DNA from: Humisphaera borealis
GTDB taxonomy: Bacteria > Planctomycetota > Phycisphaerae > Tepidisphaerales > Tepidisphaeraceae
NCBI RefSeq assembly: GCF_015169395.1
Contig: NZ_CP063458.1
Span: 992,001 to 1,056,000 of the forward strand
Length of the DNA stretch: 64,000 nt
Direction of reading: 5' to 3'
The notes beneath the pieces were generated by a model. It did no database searches. It had not been told where the DNA came from and saw only the letters and a list, made by a program, of their open reading frames with translations. Positions within the stretch are counted from its first letter, which is position 1; every line of letters starts with the position of its first letter. Below are positions 17,495 to 25,088 of the stretch, in pieces. The translations under genes and the position numbers were made by a program.

Positions 17495-17681
17495 CAGCCG
17501 CATTGCGGCGGCTCAGCCATAGCCTGGGGCGTAAGCGCCAGGACAAGTGAAACGCCGAGCCCTGAAGGGGCGACTCAGCCGGTCGTTCGCGATTGAGCCG
17601 CCCTTCAGGGCTCACCTTTGATATCGATGATGACCTGGGGCTCGCGCCCCAGGCTATAGCTGAGCCGCCGCGTTGCGGCTG
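17495..17681. repeat. Palindromic element, family III, overlapping the metalloprotease 3' end
   Basis: Nested inverted arms: outer 17495-17541 (agccgcattgcggcgg, then catagcctggggcg) with 17633-17681, and inner 17557-17573 (agccctgaaggggcg) with 17596-17613. Similar stems (cctggggc..gccccagg, gccctgaaggggc) are recurrent in planctomycete genomes. The right half is the coding end of the metalloprotease gene on the minus strand, giving it 25 extra residues and its stop. Confidence 0.7.
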
Positions 17682-18753
17682 ATTGCCTTCGCCGCCCCGC
17701 TGACCACAACAGTCCCACCGCGCCCAGCGCCGCCGCCGTTGACGGTTCGGGGACGACCCGGTCGTAACCGATGACATCGAACGCGCGCTGGTCGATGGTG
17801 GTGAACGGCAGCAGGTTTCCCGCGCCGGCCGTCGGGTCCATGATGCCGATGCCCAGGCCGTTCTTCCAATGCGACTCTTCGTAGATCGCACCCGTCGAGA
17901 AGTCGGCGATCGATGACGTGCCGCCGTTGACGGAGAAATACTTCCGCGTGCCGTCGGCGGTCCAGTCGATCACGCCGATGCCGCCGCCGGTTCCGATGCT
18001 GCGGGACGAGAACCGAAACAGGTCGAGAGGGGTGACGAACTTAAGCTGGTTGTCGTTCAGGCCCGGCGCGGCTCCGTTGCCGGCGAGGATGTCTACGCCG
18101 CTGACGAAGCCGAGCATGTGGCCGATCTCGTGGGCGGCCGCGCCGACGAAATCCACCTGGCCGGCTGTGATGCCGTCGCTGCGGTCAAAGTCGAACGCCA
18201 CCGCGTTGCCGAAGGTGATGATGCCATCCGGACCCGTGCCGTGAGCCGGGTAGAGGCCCAGCGCCTTGGCATTGGCCGACGACATGCGGATGGTGCTGTT
18301 GTTCTCCGGCCCCGCCTGCCCCGCGCCGCCGAGGCCTGTATCGAAGTACGGCGTGGTGCTGACGACGCCGTTGGGGTTGTTCGCCGTCCGGTTGATCAGC
18401 ATTGCGAATGCGGCCCCAGCCTGCAGGTTGCTTGAACTGGCGTTGTCGTCGGCGGTCTTCTTGTCGGCCAGCATCGCGTTGCGGACGGCGGTGTAGCTGT
18501 AGGGGTCGTAGAAGGTTTCGGTGTGGCCGATACCCCCCGGCGGCAGGCTGACCGCGTTGATGTGGATGTTGACCGTGATGGGGTCGTTAAACCGCGCCGA
18601 CCACATCGCGCCCGCCTCGGCGAAGCCGGCCATCATTTGCGGCGTCGCCGCGCCGTCGTTGGTGATGTTGAAGATCAGCTCTGCGGACGCGGGTTTGACG
18701 CAAAGGCCGAGCGCACCGAGAGCGACTGCGGCATGAAACATGCGGCGGAACAT
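17605..18753 (-). CDS. PEP-CTERM metalloprotease (NF038122-like), C-terminus from a repeat
   Basis: A 382-residue secreted protein. The signal peptide is about residues 1-24 (ending ASA). The zinc site HEIGHMLGF near residue 210 places it among metzincin-like proteases of the PEP-CTERM NF038122 type. A sorting signal, VPEPSTAAALGAVGLL followed by RRR, lies at about 334-357. Such signals normally end the protein, but here 25 more residues (SAATRRLSYSLGREP...) follow, all encoded by the family III palindrome. An exported, envelope-processed protease is inferred. The tail may hinder exosortase processing. Confidence 0.85.
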   Translation of the reverse strand: MFRRMFHAAVALGALGLCVKPASAELIFNITNDGAATPQMMAGFAEAGAMWSARFNDPITVNIHINAVSLPPGGIGHTETFYDPYSYTAVRNAMLADKKTADDNASSSNLQAGAAFAMLINRTANNPNGVVSTTPYFDTGLGGAGQAGPENNSTIRMSSANAKALGLYPAHGTGPDGIITFGNAVAFDFDRSDGITAGQVDFVGAAAHEIGHMLGFVSGVDILAGNGAAPGLNDNQLKFVTPLDLFRFSSRSIGTGGGIGVIDWTADGTRKYFSVNGGTSSIADFSTGAIYEESHWKNGLGIGIMDPTAGAGNLLPFTTIDQRAFDVIGYDRVVPEPSTAAALGAVGLLWSAGRRRQSAATRRLSYSLGREPQVIIDIKGEP

Positions 18754-18841
18754 CTTGAACTCCTTGGGAATGGTGAGGGTTTAAAGCCGATTCAGGCTGT
18801 GTTGTTCACTACGGATGACACGGAAAACACGGAAGGTTCTC

Positions 18842-19104
18842 GTCCCCGAAGGGGTCGGTGATGCTTGCCACGGGTGAAGCGAGGTCGGCGCAGCCGGCGT
18901 TGCGGAACCCGTGGATCAGTGCGTCTTCGCAACTGCCCCGGCCGGGGCAGAGGAAGCGTGACGCTGCAAACCGTACGGGCCTCGCGAGCCTCCTCCGCCC
19001 CGTTCGGGGCGGCTCGCGATGGAATCTCCACCCACGGGTTCCGCGACATCGGCTTCGCAGACGCCACTCCACCCGTGGCCAGCGTCCTCGACCCCTTCGG
19101 GGTC
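18842..19104. repeat. Large palindromic element, family II, copy 2
   Basis: Same block order as 17101-17370: an outer hairpin gtccccgaaggggtc, then gatgcttgccacgggtg, gcgaggtcggcg and ggaacccgtgg in the left arm (18842-18914), returning inverted in 19028-19104. The core has gccccggccggggc and ccccgttcggggcgg stems. It fills most of the 390-base space 18754-19143 between the metalloprotease start and the sigma factor stop, where no gene is seen. Confidence 0.7.
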
Positions 19105-19143
19105 AAAACGGTCGGATGATTAGGGCCCTTGAACTGGAACTCT

Positions 19144-20484
19144 TCAAGGCGGCGTAAGAACGCCCCGCGAGTAGGCCCGAATCTCCGTCGCGGGCTTGTC
19201 GTCGGCGTAGAACACGCCAACGCTCATCCCGACCGCAAGTTCCGGCGCGGCGGCGAGGCGGTCGTTGACCTTCACCCGCGTCGTGCCGTCAAACGCCACG
19301 GTGATTGCCGGGCCGATCTGCGGCTGGATGACGATCGACGCCGCCGTCACCTGGCTGACGAGGCCCGTCACTACCTTCGGCGGCGCGGGTGGCGGCGGAG
19401 GGGCGGGCGGCGCTTTGGGCGAGTAGGCGCGGACTTCCGTCGCCGGCTTGTCACCCTCCACGAACGCCGCGGTGGACATGCCGACCTTCAGCGCGTCGGC
19501 CGTTGCGACGGCGTCATCCACCTTGATGACGGTCGCCTTGTCGATGGCGACGGTCACTTCGCCCGTCCGCCGTCTGAGGGTGATCTGTCCGTCCTGCAGT
19601 TTGGTGATGACGCCGGTGATCGCCGTCGGCGCGGCGGCGACAGCTTCGTTGGCATGGAGCATCGTTCCCACCACGCCGCCGACGGTCAGCACGATCGCCA
19701 GTGCGGTCGCGACGGCCTTTGTCTTTGCCCAGTACAGCATGTTGATCGCTCCTCGGGTAAGTGCCAGGGTCTGTCCGGAAACTGCCGCCGCCGATGCCAG
19801 TTCTCCCGCCAGGGCAGCGCTGGCGGCGTGAGAGGTTGTCGCCACGAACGCCGGCGTGACCTCGGCCGACGCCGCCGACCCCCACGCCCCGGCGAGCACG
19901 GCTGCCGATGCTACTGCGCCGCGCCGATCGAGACGGCCCAGGCGGTCGCGCAGCATGTCGCGGGCGCGGTGCAGCCGGACGGCGATCGCATCGACACTGC
20001 AACCGAGCAACGCCGCCGTCTCGGCCTGCGAGCGCCCTTCCAGGTGATGAAGGATGAGCGGCACGCGGTACTTTTCCGAAAGCCGGTTGAGGGCCGCGTG
20101 CAGCGCATCGAGCCGGAGGGGTTCCTCGTGGGAGGCAAGGATCTCATTCCGCATCCGGGTGGCCTCCTCTTCATGACGGCGGCGGATCGCCCGCGCCTTG
20201 GCCCCGCGGGCGGCCACGTACCACGCCACCCGATGCAGCCAGCCGACCAGGTGCTTGCGGACGGACGAATGGCCGGCCTTCTGCGCCAGCGTCAGGAAGA
20301 CGGCCTGTGCGGCGTCCTCGGCGTCGGGCGTGTTGCCCAGCACCGACCGGCAGACCGCCAGAACCATCCCGCCATGCCGCCGCACCACTTCGGCGAACGC
20401 CGGCTCGTACCGGTGGTCGATGAACTCGACCAGCAGTTCGCTGTCAGTTCGCGTGGGGGCGGTTGGGTCGTCCGGCGGGGTCAT
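19144..20484 (-). CDS. ECF sigma factor fused to a membrane segment and two repeated domains
   Basis: A 446-residue protein. Residues about 16-70 are sigma region 2 (ELLVEFIDHRYEPAFAEVV, NTPDAEDAAQAVFLTLAQ). Residues about 123-182 are region 4 (LSEKYRVPLILHHLEG, QAETAALLGCSVDAI, VRLHRARDMLRD). An Ala-rich linker and one membrane helix (about 255-275, AVATALAIVLTVGGVV) lead to two tandem copies of a roughly 70-residue beta domain (about 290-356 and 373-442), each ending PATE(V/I)RAYS. The repeated domain resembles DUF5666-like beta barrels. The tail is probably periplasmic and could control sigma activity in place of a separate anti-sigma factor; none is adjacent. Confidence 0.88.
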   Translation of the reverse strand: MTPPDDPTAPTRTDSELLVEFIDHRYEPAFAEVVRRHGGMVLAVCRSVLGNTPDAEDAAQAVFLTLAQKAGHSSVRKHLVGWLHRVAWYVAARGAKARAIRRRHEEEATRMRNEILASHEEPLRLDALHAALNRLSEKYRVPLILHHLEGRSQAETAALLGCSVDAIAVRLHRARDMLRDRLGRLDRRGAVASAAVLAGAWGSAASAEVTPAFVATTSHAASAALAGELASAAAVSGQTLALTRGAINMLYWAKTKAVATALAIVLTVGGVVGTMLHANEAVAAAPTAITGVITKLQDGQITLRRRTGEVTVAIDKATVIKVDDAVATADALKVGMSTAAFVEGDKPATEVRAYSPKAPPAPPPPPAPPKVVTGLVSQVTAASIVIQPQIGPAITVAFDGTTRVKVNDRLAAAPELAVGMSVGVFYADDKPATEIRAYSRGVLTPP

Positions 20485-20605
20485 CTATGGGGTAATCCTT
20501 CGCGGTGCGGCAGACCTTACAGAAAATTCGGAGGATTTTTCGGCGGGATTGGAACTGGGTAAACCTTTGCAGTTTGGTAAGTGTTTATCGCCTACATGAG
20601 ATTGC

Positions 20606-20611
20606 TATACT
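20606..20611 (+). promoter_or_regulatory. Possible -10 box for the DUF433/DUF5615 pair
   Basis: TATACT lies six bases before the ATG at 20618, with TTTATC 16 bases further upstream. If used, transcription would start at or next to the A of the start codon, giving a leaderless mRNA. There is also no Shine-Dalgarno before this ATG. Confidence 0.3.
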
Positions 20612-20617
20612 GCCAGC

Positions 20618-20851
20618 ATGGTTTCCCCACTTGCACGCGTAACGATCGATCCCGGCATCTGCCACGGGAAGCCCTGCATTCGGGGTCTGCGGTATCCCGT
20701 GGAGTTACTTCTGGAACTCCTTAGTGGCGGAATGACGTTTGACGAGATCCTGTCGGATTACCCGGACCTCGAGCGTGAAGACATCCTCGCCGCGCTGGCC
20801 TACGCAGCGAAGGTCGTCCACTCGGGGCGTTTGGGCCCGGTGGCGTCGTGA
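20618..20851 (+). CDS. DUF433 domain antitoxin
   Basis: A 77-residue protein. The sequence ITIDPGICHGKPCIRG-like (here VTIDPGICHGKPCIRGLRYP) followed by LLELLSGGMTFDEILSDYPDL and EDILAALAYAA is the DUF433 signature, a small winged-helix-type domain found in antitoxins of VapB-like systems. It overlaps the next gene by four bases (GTGA), as toxin-antitoxin pairs usually do. It would bind DNA and its partner DUF5615 protein. Confidence 0.9.
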   Translation: MVSPLARVTIDPGICHGKPCIRGLRYPVELLLELLSGGMTFDEILSDYPDLEREDILAALAYAAKVVHSGRLGPVAS

Positions 20852-21201
20852 GATTTCTTATTGATGCACAATTGCCACGTCGCGCCGTTGCCTGGTTCGC
20901 GGCAGCCGGCTGCGAGGCGCGGCACTGCGAGGCGCTGGTCGACGGCAACCGAACGGGCGACTTGGATCTCGCTCGTCAGGCCGACCGCGATGACATGATC
21001 GTTGTGACGAAGGATTCTGACTACGTCGATGGACACCTCCTGCGCGGGTGTCCCAAGCGACTGCTGCTGATTTCGACCGGGAACATAGGCAATCAGCAGC
21101 TTCAATTGCTTTTGACAAAGCATCTGGCATCGATCGTCCAAGCATTTGTGACCAGCGTTTTTCTTGAACTTGATGCGAGTGGTGTTTCCGTGCGTGGTTG
21201 A
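20848..21201 (+). CDS. DUF5615 PIN-like toxin
   Basis: A 117-residue protein starting at GTG (20848): MRFLIDAQLPRRAVAWFAAAG. The N-terminal FLIDAQLP and the later VVTKDSDY carry the acidic residues of the PIN-like DUF5615/Mut7-C fold, implying a metal-dependent RNase. It is translationally coupled to the DUF433 gene upstream. Pairs of these two families are described as toxin-antitoxin modules. The RNA target cannot be told from the sequence. Confidence 0.88.
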   Translation: MRFLIDAQLPRRAVAWFAAAGCEARHCEALVDGNRTGDLDLARQADRDDMIVVTKDSDYVDGHLLRGCPKRLLLISTGNIGNQQLQLLLTKHLASIVQAFVTSVFLELDASGVSVRG

Positions 21202-21255
21202 AGTGACTCCGATCGCGCAATTTTGATCCGCCGCAGTGAACCTTCCGCCCCGCCG

Positions 21256-21870
21256 ATGCGCTTCATCTTGCGTATGGCACCCTCAAATCCAACGCGCGTC
21301 TTCCTTGGCTTTGCCGTCGCCCTGTTCGCCCTGACGTCGGCCGGCTGCTTCTATGTCCCGCTCGCCCGATCGCCGGTCGACAAGCAGTCCGTAGACCCGC
21401 CGACGCTTATCGGCGACGGCGAATCGAAGAAGCCGATCCAGCCGAGCCTGGCCACGAAGCAACAGGTCGTCCGGCTGATCGGCGAGCCCGATCGCGTCTC
21501 GGCCGACGGCAAGGTGCTCGGATATTTCCGGCAATACACGGGCGGCGCATGGGTCGCCCCGCTCTTCCTGTACGCCTGGCGGCAACGCGTCGACGAGGCG
21601 TATCGGCTGGAGTTTGACGCGCAGGACATCCTCATCCGGCATCGTTCGGTGGAGGCCGTCGCATCGGACGGATTGCTGAGCCCCGGGTATGGACCGGCGC
21701 GGGATGTGGTGGCGTTTCTCGATCAGATCGGTCCGCCGGCACCGCCGCCCGCGGGGCCCTTCCCGCAGCCGATGCCGCCACCGATGCCACCCGTACCGCC
21801 CTACCCGCCGGCGGTGTCGTCGCCCTATCGGAACTCGGTCCCCGACGGGCAGTGGTATGAGACGAGGTAA
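21256..21870 (+). CDS. Lipoprotein with a BamE/SmpA-like segment and Pro-rich tail
   Basis: About 204 residues from ATG at 21256; 21274 is an alternative, and the TTG-initiated frame from 21223 is less likely. The signal VFLGFAVALFALTSAGC ends in a lipobox. Residues about 60-100 (LATKQQVVRLIGEPDRVSAD...) follow the pattern of SmpA/OmlA-type proteins, in which a short helix is followed by LGxPxxV. The C-terminal 50 residues are a Pro-rich run (PPAPPPAGPFPQPMPPPMPP) of the kind that spans the wall or periplasm. An envelope role is inferred. Confidence 0.7.
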   Translation: MRFILRMAPSNPTRVFLGFAVALFALTSAGCFYVPLARSPVDKQSVDPPTLIGDGESKKPIQPSLATKQQVVRLIGEPDRVSADGKVLGYFRQYTGGAWVAPLFLYAWRQRVDEAYRLEFDAQDILIRHRSVEAVASDGLLSPGYGPARDVVAFLDQIGPPAPPPAGPFPQPMPPPMPPVPPYPPAVSSPYRNSVPDGQWYETR

Positions 21871-21902
21871 GGATCATCTGTCGGGCGGTATGATGCCGAG
21901 CG

Positions 21903-22805
21903 GTGCTTCGCCGCCTGTTGCCCATCGTCGCAGCCCTCTCATTGATTCTGTGTTTGGCGGTGGTCGTACTTTGGGTGCGAAGCTGGCACGCGCTCGACCA
22001 GTTTACAGAAGTAGTAGGCGGGCACCGGTACACGTTCACTTCAACAGAAGGGGTAGTATCCGTCATCGGTCCGCCGCCCGCGGCCAGCAATCCAGACACT
22101 CGAAAGTCCGCTGACGCGGCGGTCGCGAGCATCCGAAATAGCGACTTCACTTGGCTGGTGTGGTTGGACAATAGTCGTTTGCTCGTGAGCGTTGACTCCA
22201 TCTGCCCACCCAAGCGGCGCGCGGGATCGGGATCGGCTTATGCTGAGCAGGCGTTCACTGCCGCCGATCTCGCCCGCCCTCTTTTAAGTGCCTTGGACGA
22301 TCCGGCCCGGTTTGCGGCGGCCCACCTGCTTCTGTGCCGCGGATGGTCCACTTGGAGCAAGCGATTGGTCGCAAGCCAGCTTCCGGTTGATGAAGGGGCA
22401 GGCGTGCGCGAAGCACCATACGATGAGTTCCTGGACAGCGACGGCCAAGCGATTTGGGCGAGAGTCGTGCAGGACGGGTTGACGATTGATCTGCGGCTGC
22501 CTGCTGAAGATGGGGCGCCTGCGTTCAGCGGGTCGGTCGGGTACGACTTCGTCGGTTATCCTGATCCGAAGGATCTTCCAGCCATTCGCCAAAGATGGAC
22601 CCGGGAACTCGGCGTAACGATGGCGGTTGTTCCGTACCCCGCGGCAATGTGGGGCACGTTGGTGTTACCCGCCGTGTGGCTGTTGACACTCTTCTGGCGG
22701 GCGGGTGTTCGTCGCCGTCGTCGTTGGTCGAACCGTTGCCCCGCCTGCGGATACTACCTCCGCGCCACGCCCGACCGCTGCCCGGAGTGCGGGAGCGCGG
22801 CGTAG
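21903..22805 (+). CDS. Membrane protein with C-terminal CPACG...CPECG zinc ribbon
   Basis: A 300-residue protein from a GTG start. It has one N-terminal membrane segment (about 5-25), a soluble domain of about 220 residues without a known motif, a second membrane segment (about 247-267, WGTLVLPAVWLLTLFW), a basic stretch and the terminal zinc ribbon CPACGYYLRATPDRCPECG. This tail is a frequent planctomycete feature. Its stop TAG is formed by the first bases of the REP-type element at 22802. The function is unknown. Confidence 0.75.
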   Translation: MLRRLLPIVAALSLILCLAVVVLWVRSWHALDQFTEVVGGHRYTFTSTEGVVSVIGPPPAASNPDTRKSADAAVASIRNSDFTWLVWLDNSRLLVSVDSICPPKRRAGSGSAYAEQAFTAADLARPLLSALDDPARFAAAHLLLCRGWSTWSKRLVASQLPVDEGAGVREAPYDEFLDSDGQAIWARVVQDGLTIDLRLPAEDGAPAFSGSVGYDFVGYPDPKDLPAIRQRWTRELGVTMAVVPYPAAMWGTLVLPAVWLLTLFWRAGVRRRRRWSNRCPACGYYLRATPDRCPECGSAA

Positions 22806-22927
22806 GGTGGCGTTGACCCCACCGCGCCGCGTTCGAACACGGGTTGTGTTACCTGGCGTTCAAGGATGGACGGTTATCCACACACTTCGTCATCGCGAGC
22901 GGTGCGGTGGGATGAATCCCACCCTAC
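22802..22927. repeat. REPIN-type element A (GTAGGG termini)
   Basis: Ends are GTAGGGTGG (22802) and CCACCCTAC (22927). Each end carries a subterminal hairpin: ggtgg...ccacc on the left and ggtgggat-ga-atcccacc on the right. The arms match over about 29 bases with five mismatches. GTAG next to a hairpin, in inverted pairs, is the established layout of REP doublets. The left GTAG gives the TAG stop of the upstream gene, and the right arm encodes the last residues of PyrD. Confidence 0.8.
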
Positions 22928-23912
22928 TTAGGGCCGCCGCGAGGAACGGGCCTTGATACACCAACGCCGTGTAGAGCTGGATGAGGTCAGCGCCGGCGTC
23001 GAGCATGGCTCTGGCCGACTCGGCGTCGTTGATGCCGCCGCAACCGATGAGGGGGATGTTATCCCCTACGTGCTTGCGGATCTCGGCGACCCTGGCGCGG
23101 CTGATCTGGCGGAGGGGCTGGCCGCTGAGGCCGCCGTCCTCGCGCGGCTCGCCGGGCTGTTTGGCGAGGGTGTTGGTGGCGATGAACCCTGTCGCGCCGG
23201 CGCTCAGGCAGGCGTCCAGCACGCTGCGCAGCAGGTCCCCTTCCAGTTCAGGCGCGACCTTCACCAGGACAGGTTTGCCGGCCGCCGGTTCGAGGACGGC
23301 GCGGACGATCGCCGTCAGTTCCTGCGGGTTCTGCAACGCCCGCAGGCCGGGCGTGTTGGGGGAACTGACATTGATGGTCAGCACGTCCGCGTGCGGGGCG
23401 AGGCTGGTTGCGGCGAGGTTGTAATCTTCGGCGGCGCGGTCGTTCGGCGTCGTCGCGTTCTTACCAACGCTCAGCAGCAACGGCATGGCCGGCCGGAGCC
23501 CCGCCGCCTTCTGCTCGGCCAGCCGCTCGGCGACTCTTCTTGCGCCCTGGTTGTTGAAGCCCATGCGGTTGATCAGCGCCTGCCGCGCCGGCACGCGAAA
23601 CATGCGCGGCTTGGGTTTGCCCGATTGCGGTCGCGGCGTGACGGTGCCCAGCTCGGCAAAGCCGAACCCGAACGCCCACCACGCCAGCGGGGCCTCGGCG
23701 TTTTTGTCGAGGCCGGCGGCCAGGCCGACGCGGGTGGGGAAGGTAAGGCCCATCAGCTCAACGGGGCGAACGCTGGGCCTGGCGATGAAGTTGCGGACGA
23801 GCCGGCAACGCTCGGCGCGGCCGGCGAGCCAGCGGGCGGCACCGACGCCCAGATCGTGGGCTTCTTCGGGGTCTAGACGGAACAATAGCGTGCGGGCCAG
23901 GGCGTAGGACAT
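22890..23912 (-). CDS. pyrD: Dihydroorotate dehydrogenase (quinone), class 2
   Basis: A 340-residue enzyme of pyrimidine synthesis that oxidises dihydroorotate to orotate with FMN and membrane quinone. Class 2 features are the N-terminal helical extension (LLFRLDPEEAHDLGV), VGLAAGLDKNAEA, MGFNNQGA, the catalytic Ser in NVSSPNTPGLR, and the FMN-binding LIGCGGI and LIQLYTALVYQGP. The last 11 residues (RVGFIPPHRSR) and the stop are encoded by REPIN element A, so the native C-terminus has been replaced. It stands alone, without other pyr genes. Confidence 0.95.
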   Translation of the reverse strand: MSYALARTLLFRLDPEEAHDLGVGAARWLAGRAERCRLVRNFIARPSVRPVELMGLTFPTRVGLAAGLDKNAEAPLAWWAFGFGFAELGTVTPRPQSGKPKPRMFRVPARQALINRMGFNNQGARRVAERLAEQKAAGLRPAMPLLLSVGKNATTPNDRAAEDYNLAATSLAPHADVLTINVSSPNTPGLRALQNPQELTAIVRAVLEPAAGKPVLVKVAPELEGDLLRSVLDACLSAGATGFIATNTLAKQPGEPREDGGLSGQPLRQISRARVAEIRKHVGDNIPLIGCGGINDAESARAMLDAGADLIQLYTALVYQGPFLAAALSRVGFIPPHRSR

Positions 23913-24026
23913 GCAGAACCGTCTATAGCCATCGGCGCGGCGATCTCAAGGCCAGTGTCTCGATCCATCACACACAAAGTGCAGGATTCGAGATAAACCC
24001 GGAGCTTGGACGTTGCGGCAAGGTCG

Positions 24027-25088
24027 TCAGCCGGAGGTGGCGATGGCGGCGCGGCGGGTGCGTCGTCTTGCCTGAACGATGTGGACGAGCTGGTCGAGGA
24101 TGACCGCGATCAGGATGACCGACCCGATGATGATCATTTTCCAGTTCTCATCGGGCCGCCAGTCGCCGATGCGGAACATCTCGATACCGTTGACGATGAT
24201 CCGCATGATCGCCGACCCGATCAGCACGCCGATGACCGTTCCCTCTCCGCCGCGCAGCGATACCCCGCCCAGCACGACGGCGGCGATCGCCTGCAGCTCG
24301 TCGCCTTCGCCGACGGTGTGTTTCATTTCGCCCTGGTAGGCGGCGTACATCACACCGGCCACGCCGGCGAGAAACGCCGAGATGACGTAGGTGGAGCATT
24401 CGACGCGCTTGACGGGAATGCCGGAATAGCTCGCCGCGTCGCGATTGCCGCCGATCGCGAAGAGGTACCGGCCGTACACGCTGAAATGCAGCACGTATGC
24501 CGCCACCACGAGCACGCCGATCATGATGACGATCGGCCAGACGATGACTGGCGCGCCGTTGATTTCGAACAGGCCCTGGCGGACGAAGTCGCGGAATCCG
24601 GCCAGGCCCAGGTAGATGCTTTTGCCCTCGACGATGGTCTGGGAGACGCCTTTGAGAACAAGCATGCCACCGAGCGTGACGATGAACGGTTGCAGGTTCA
24701 GCCGGGTGATGAGCAGGCCCTGGGCCAGGCCCACCAGCAGTGCAACCGCCAATGCAACGGGGATGCCCGTCCAAAGGTCGAAGTTTAGCCCGCCGTAGTT
24801 CGTTGGAGCGGAGATCTTGGCGATGATGACGCCGGTCAGCCCGATGACGGAGCCGACCGACAGGTCGATGCCGCCGGTGATGATGACGAAGGCAATGCCG
24901 GTCGCGAAGACGGCGAGCATCGCGATCTGGCGCGACGTGTTGACCAGGTTATCCTGGCTGACAAAGCTGGGGTTGCTGAGCCAGAGGACGATGAACATCA
25001 GCGCAAAGGCGCTGAACATGCCACGTTCGCGCGCCCCCGACCGCCAGAGTGCCGCAAGTTTTCCGCTTCCCGCGATCGCTGCGCTCAT
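24027..25088 (-). CDS. rbsC: Ribose-type sugar ABC transporter permease
   Basis: A 353-residue membrane protein of the RbsC/BPD_transp_2 family. It starts at MSAAIAGSGKL (25088), overlapping the ATPase stop by four bases (ATGA). About nine hydrophobic helices are seen, with the family landmarks ITGGIDLSVGS, TLGGMLVLKGVS, YGRYLFAIGGN and AIAAVVLGGVSLRGGEGT. It forms the channel of a carbohydrate importer with the genes at 25085 and 26759. The large minus-strand frame running back to 26762 is an out-of-frame shadow. The exact sugar (ribose, xylose or other) is not determinable. Confidence 0.93.
   Translation of the reverse strand: MSAAIAGSGKLAALWRSGARERGMFSAFALMFIVLWLSNPSFVSQDNLVNTSRQIAMLAVFATGIAFVIITGGIDLSVGSVIGLTGVIIAKISAPTNYGGLNFDLWTGIPVALAVALLVGLAQGLLITRLNLQPFIVTLGGMLVLKGVSQTIVEGKSIYLGLAGFRDFVRQGLFEINGAPVIVWPIVIMIGVLVVAAYVLHFSVYGRYLFAIGGNRDAASYSGIPVKRVECSTYVISAFLAGVAGVMYAAYQGEMKHTVGEGDELQAIAAVVLGGVSLRGGEGTVIGVLIGSAIMRIIVNGIEMFRIGDWRPDENWKMIIIGSVILIAVILDQLVHIVQARRRTRRAAIATSG

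Noticed and set aside
19129-20562. A 477-residue plus-strand frame opposite the sigma factor
   Set aside because: Shadow; sigma regions 2 and 4 are unmistakable on the minus strand.
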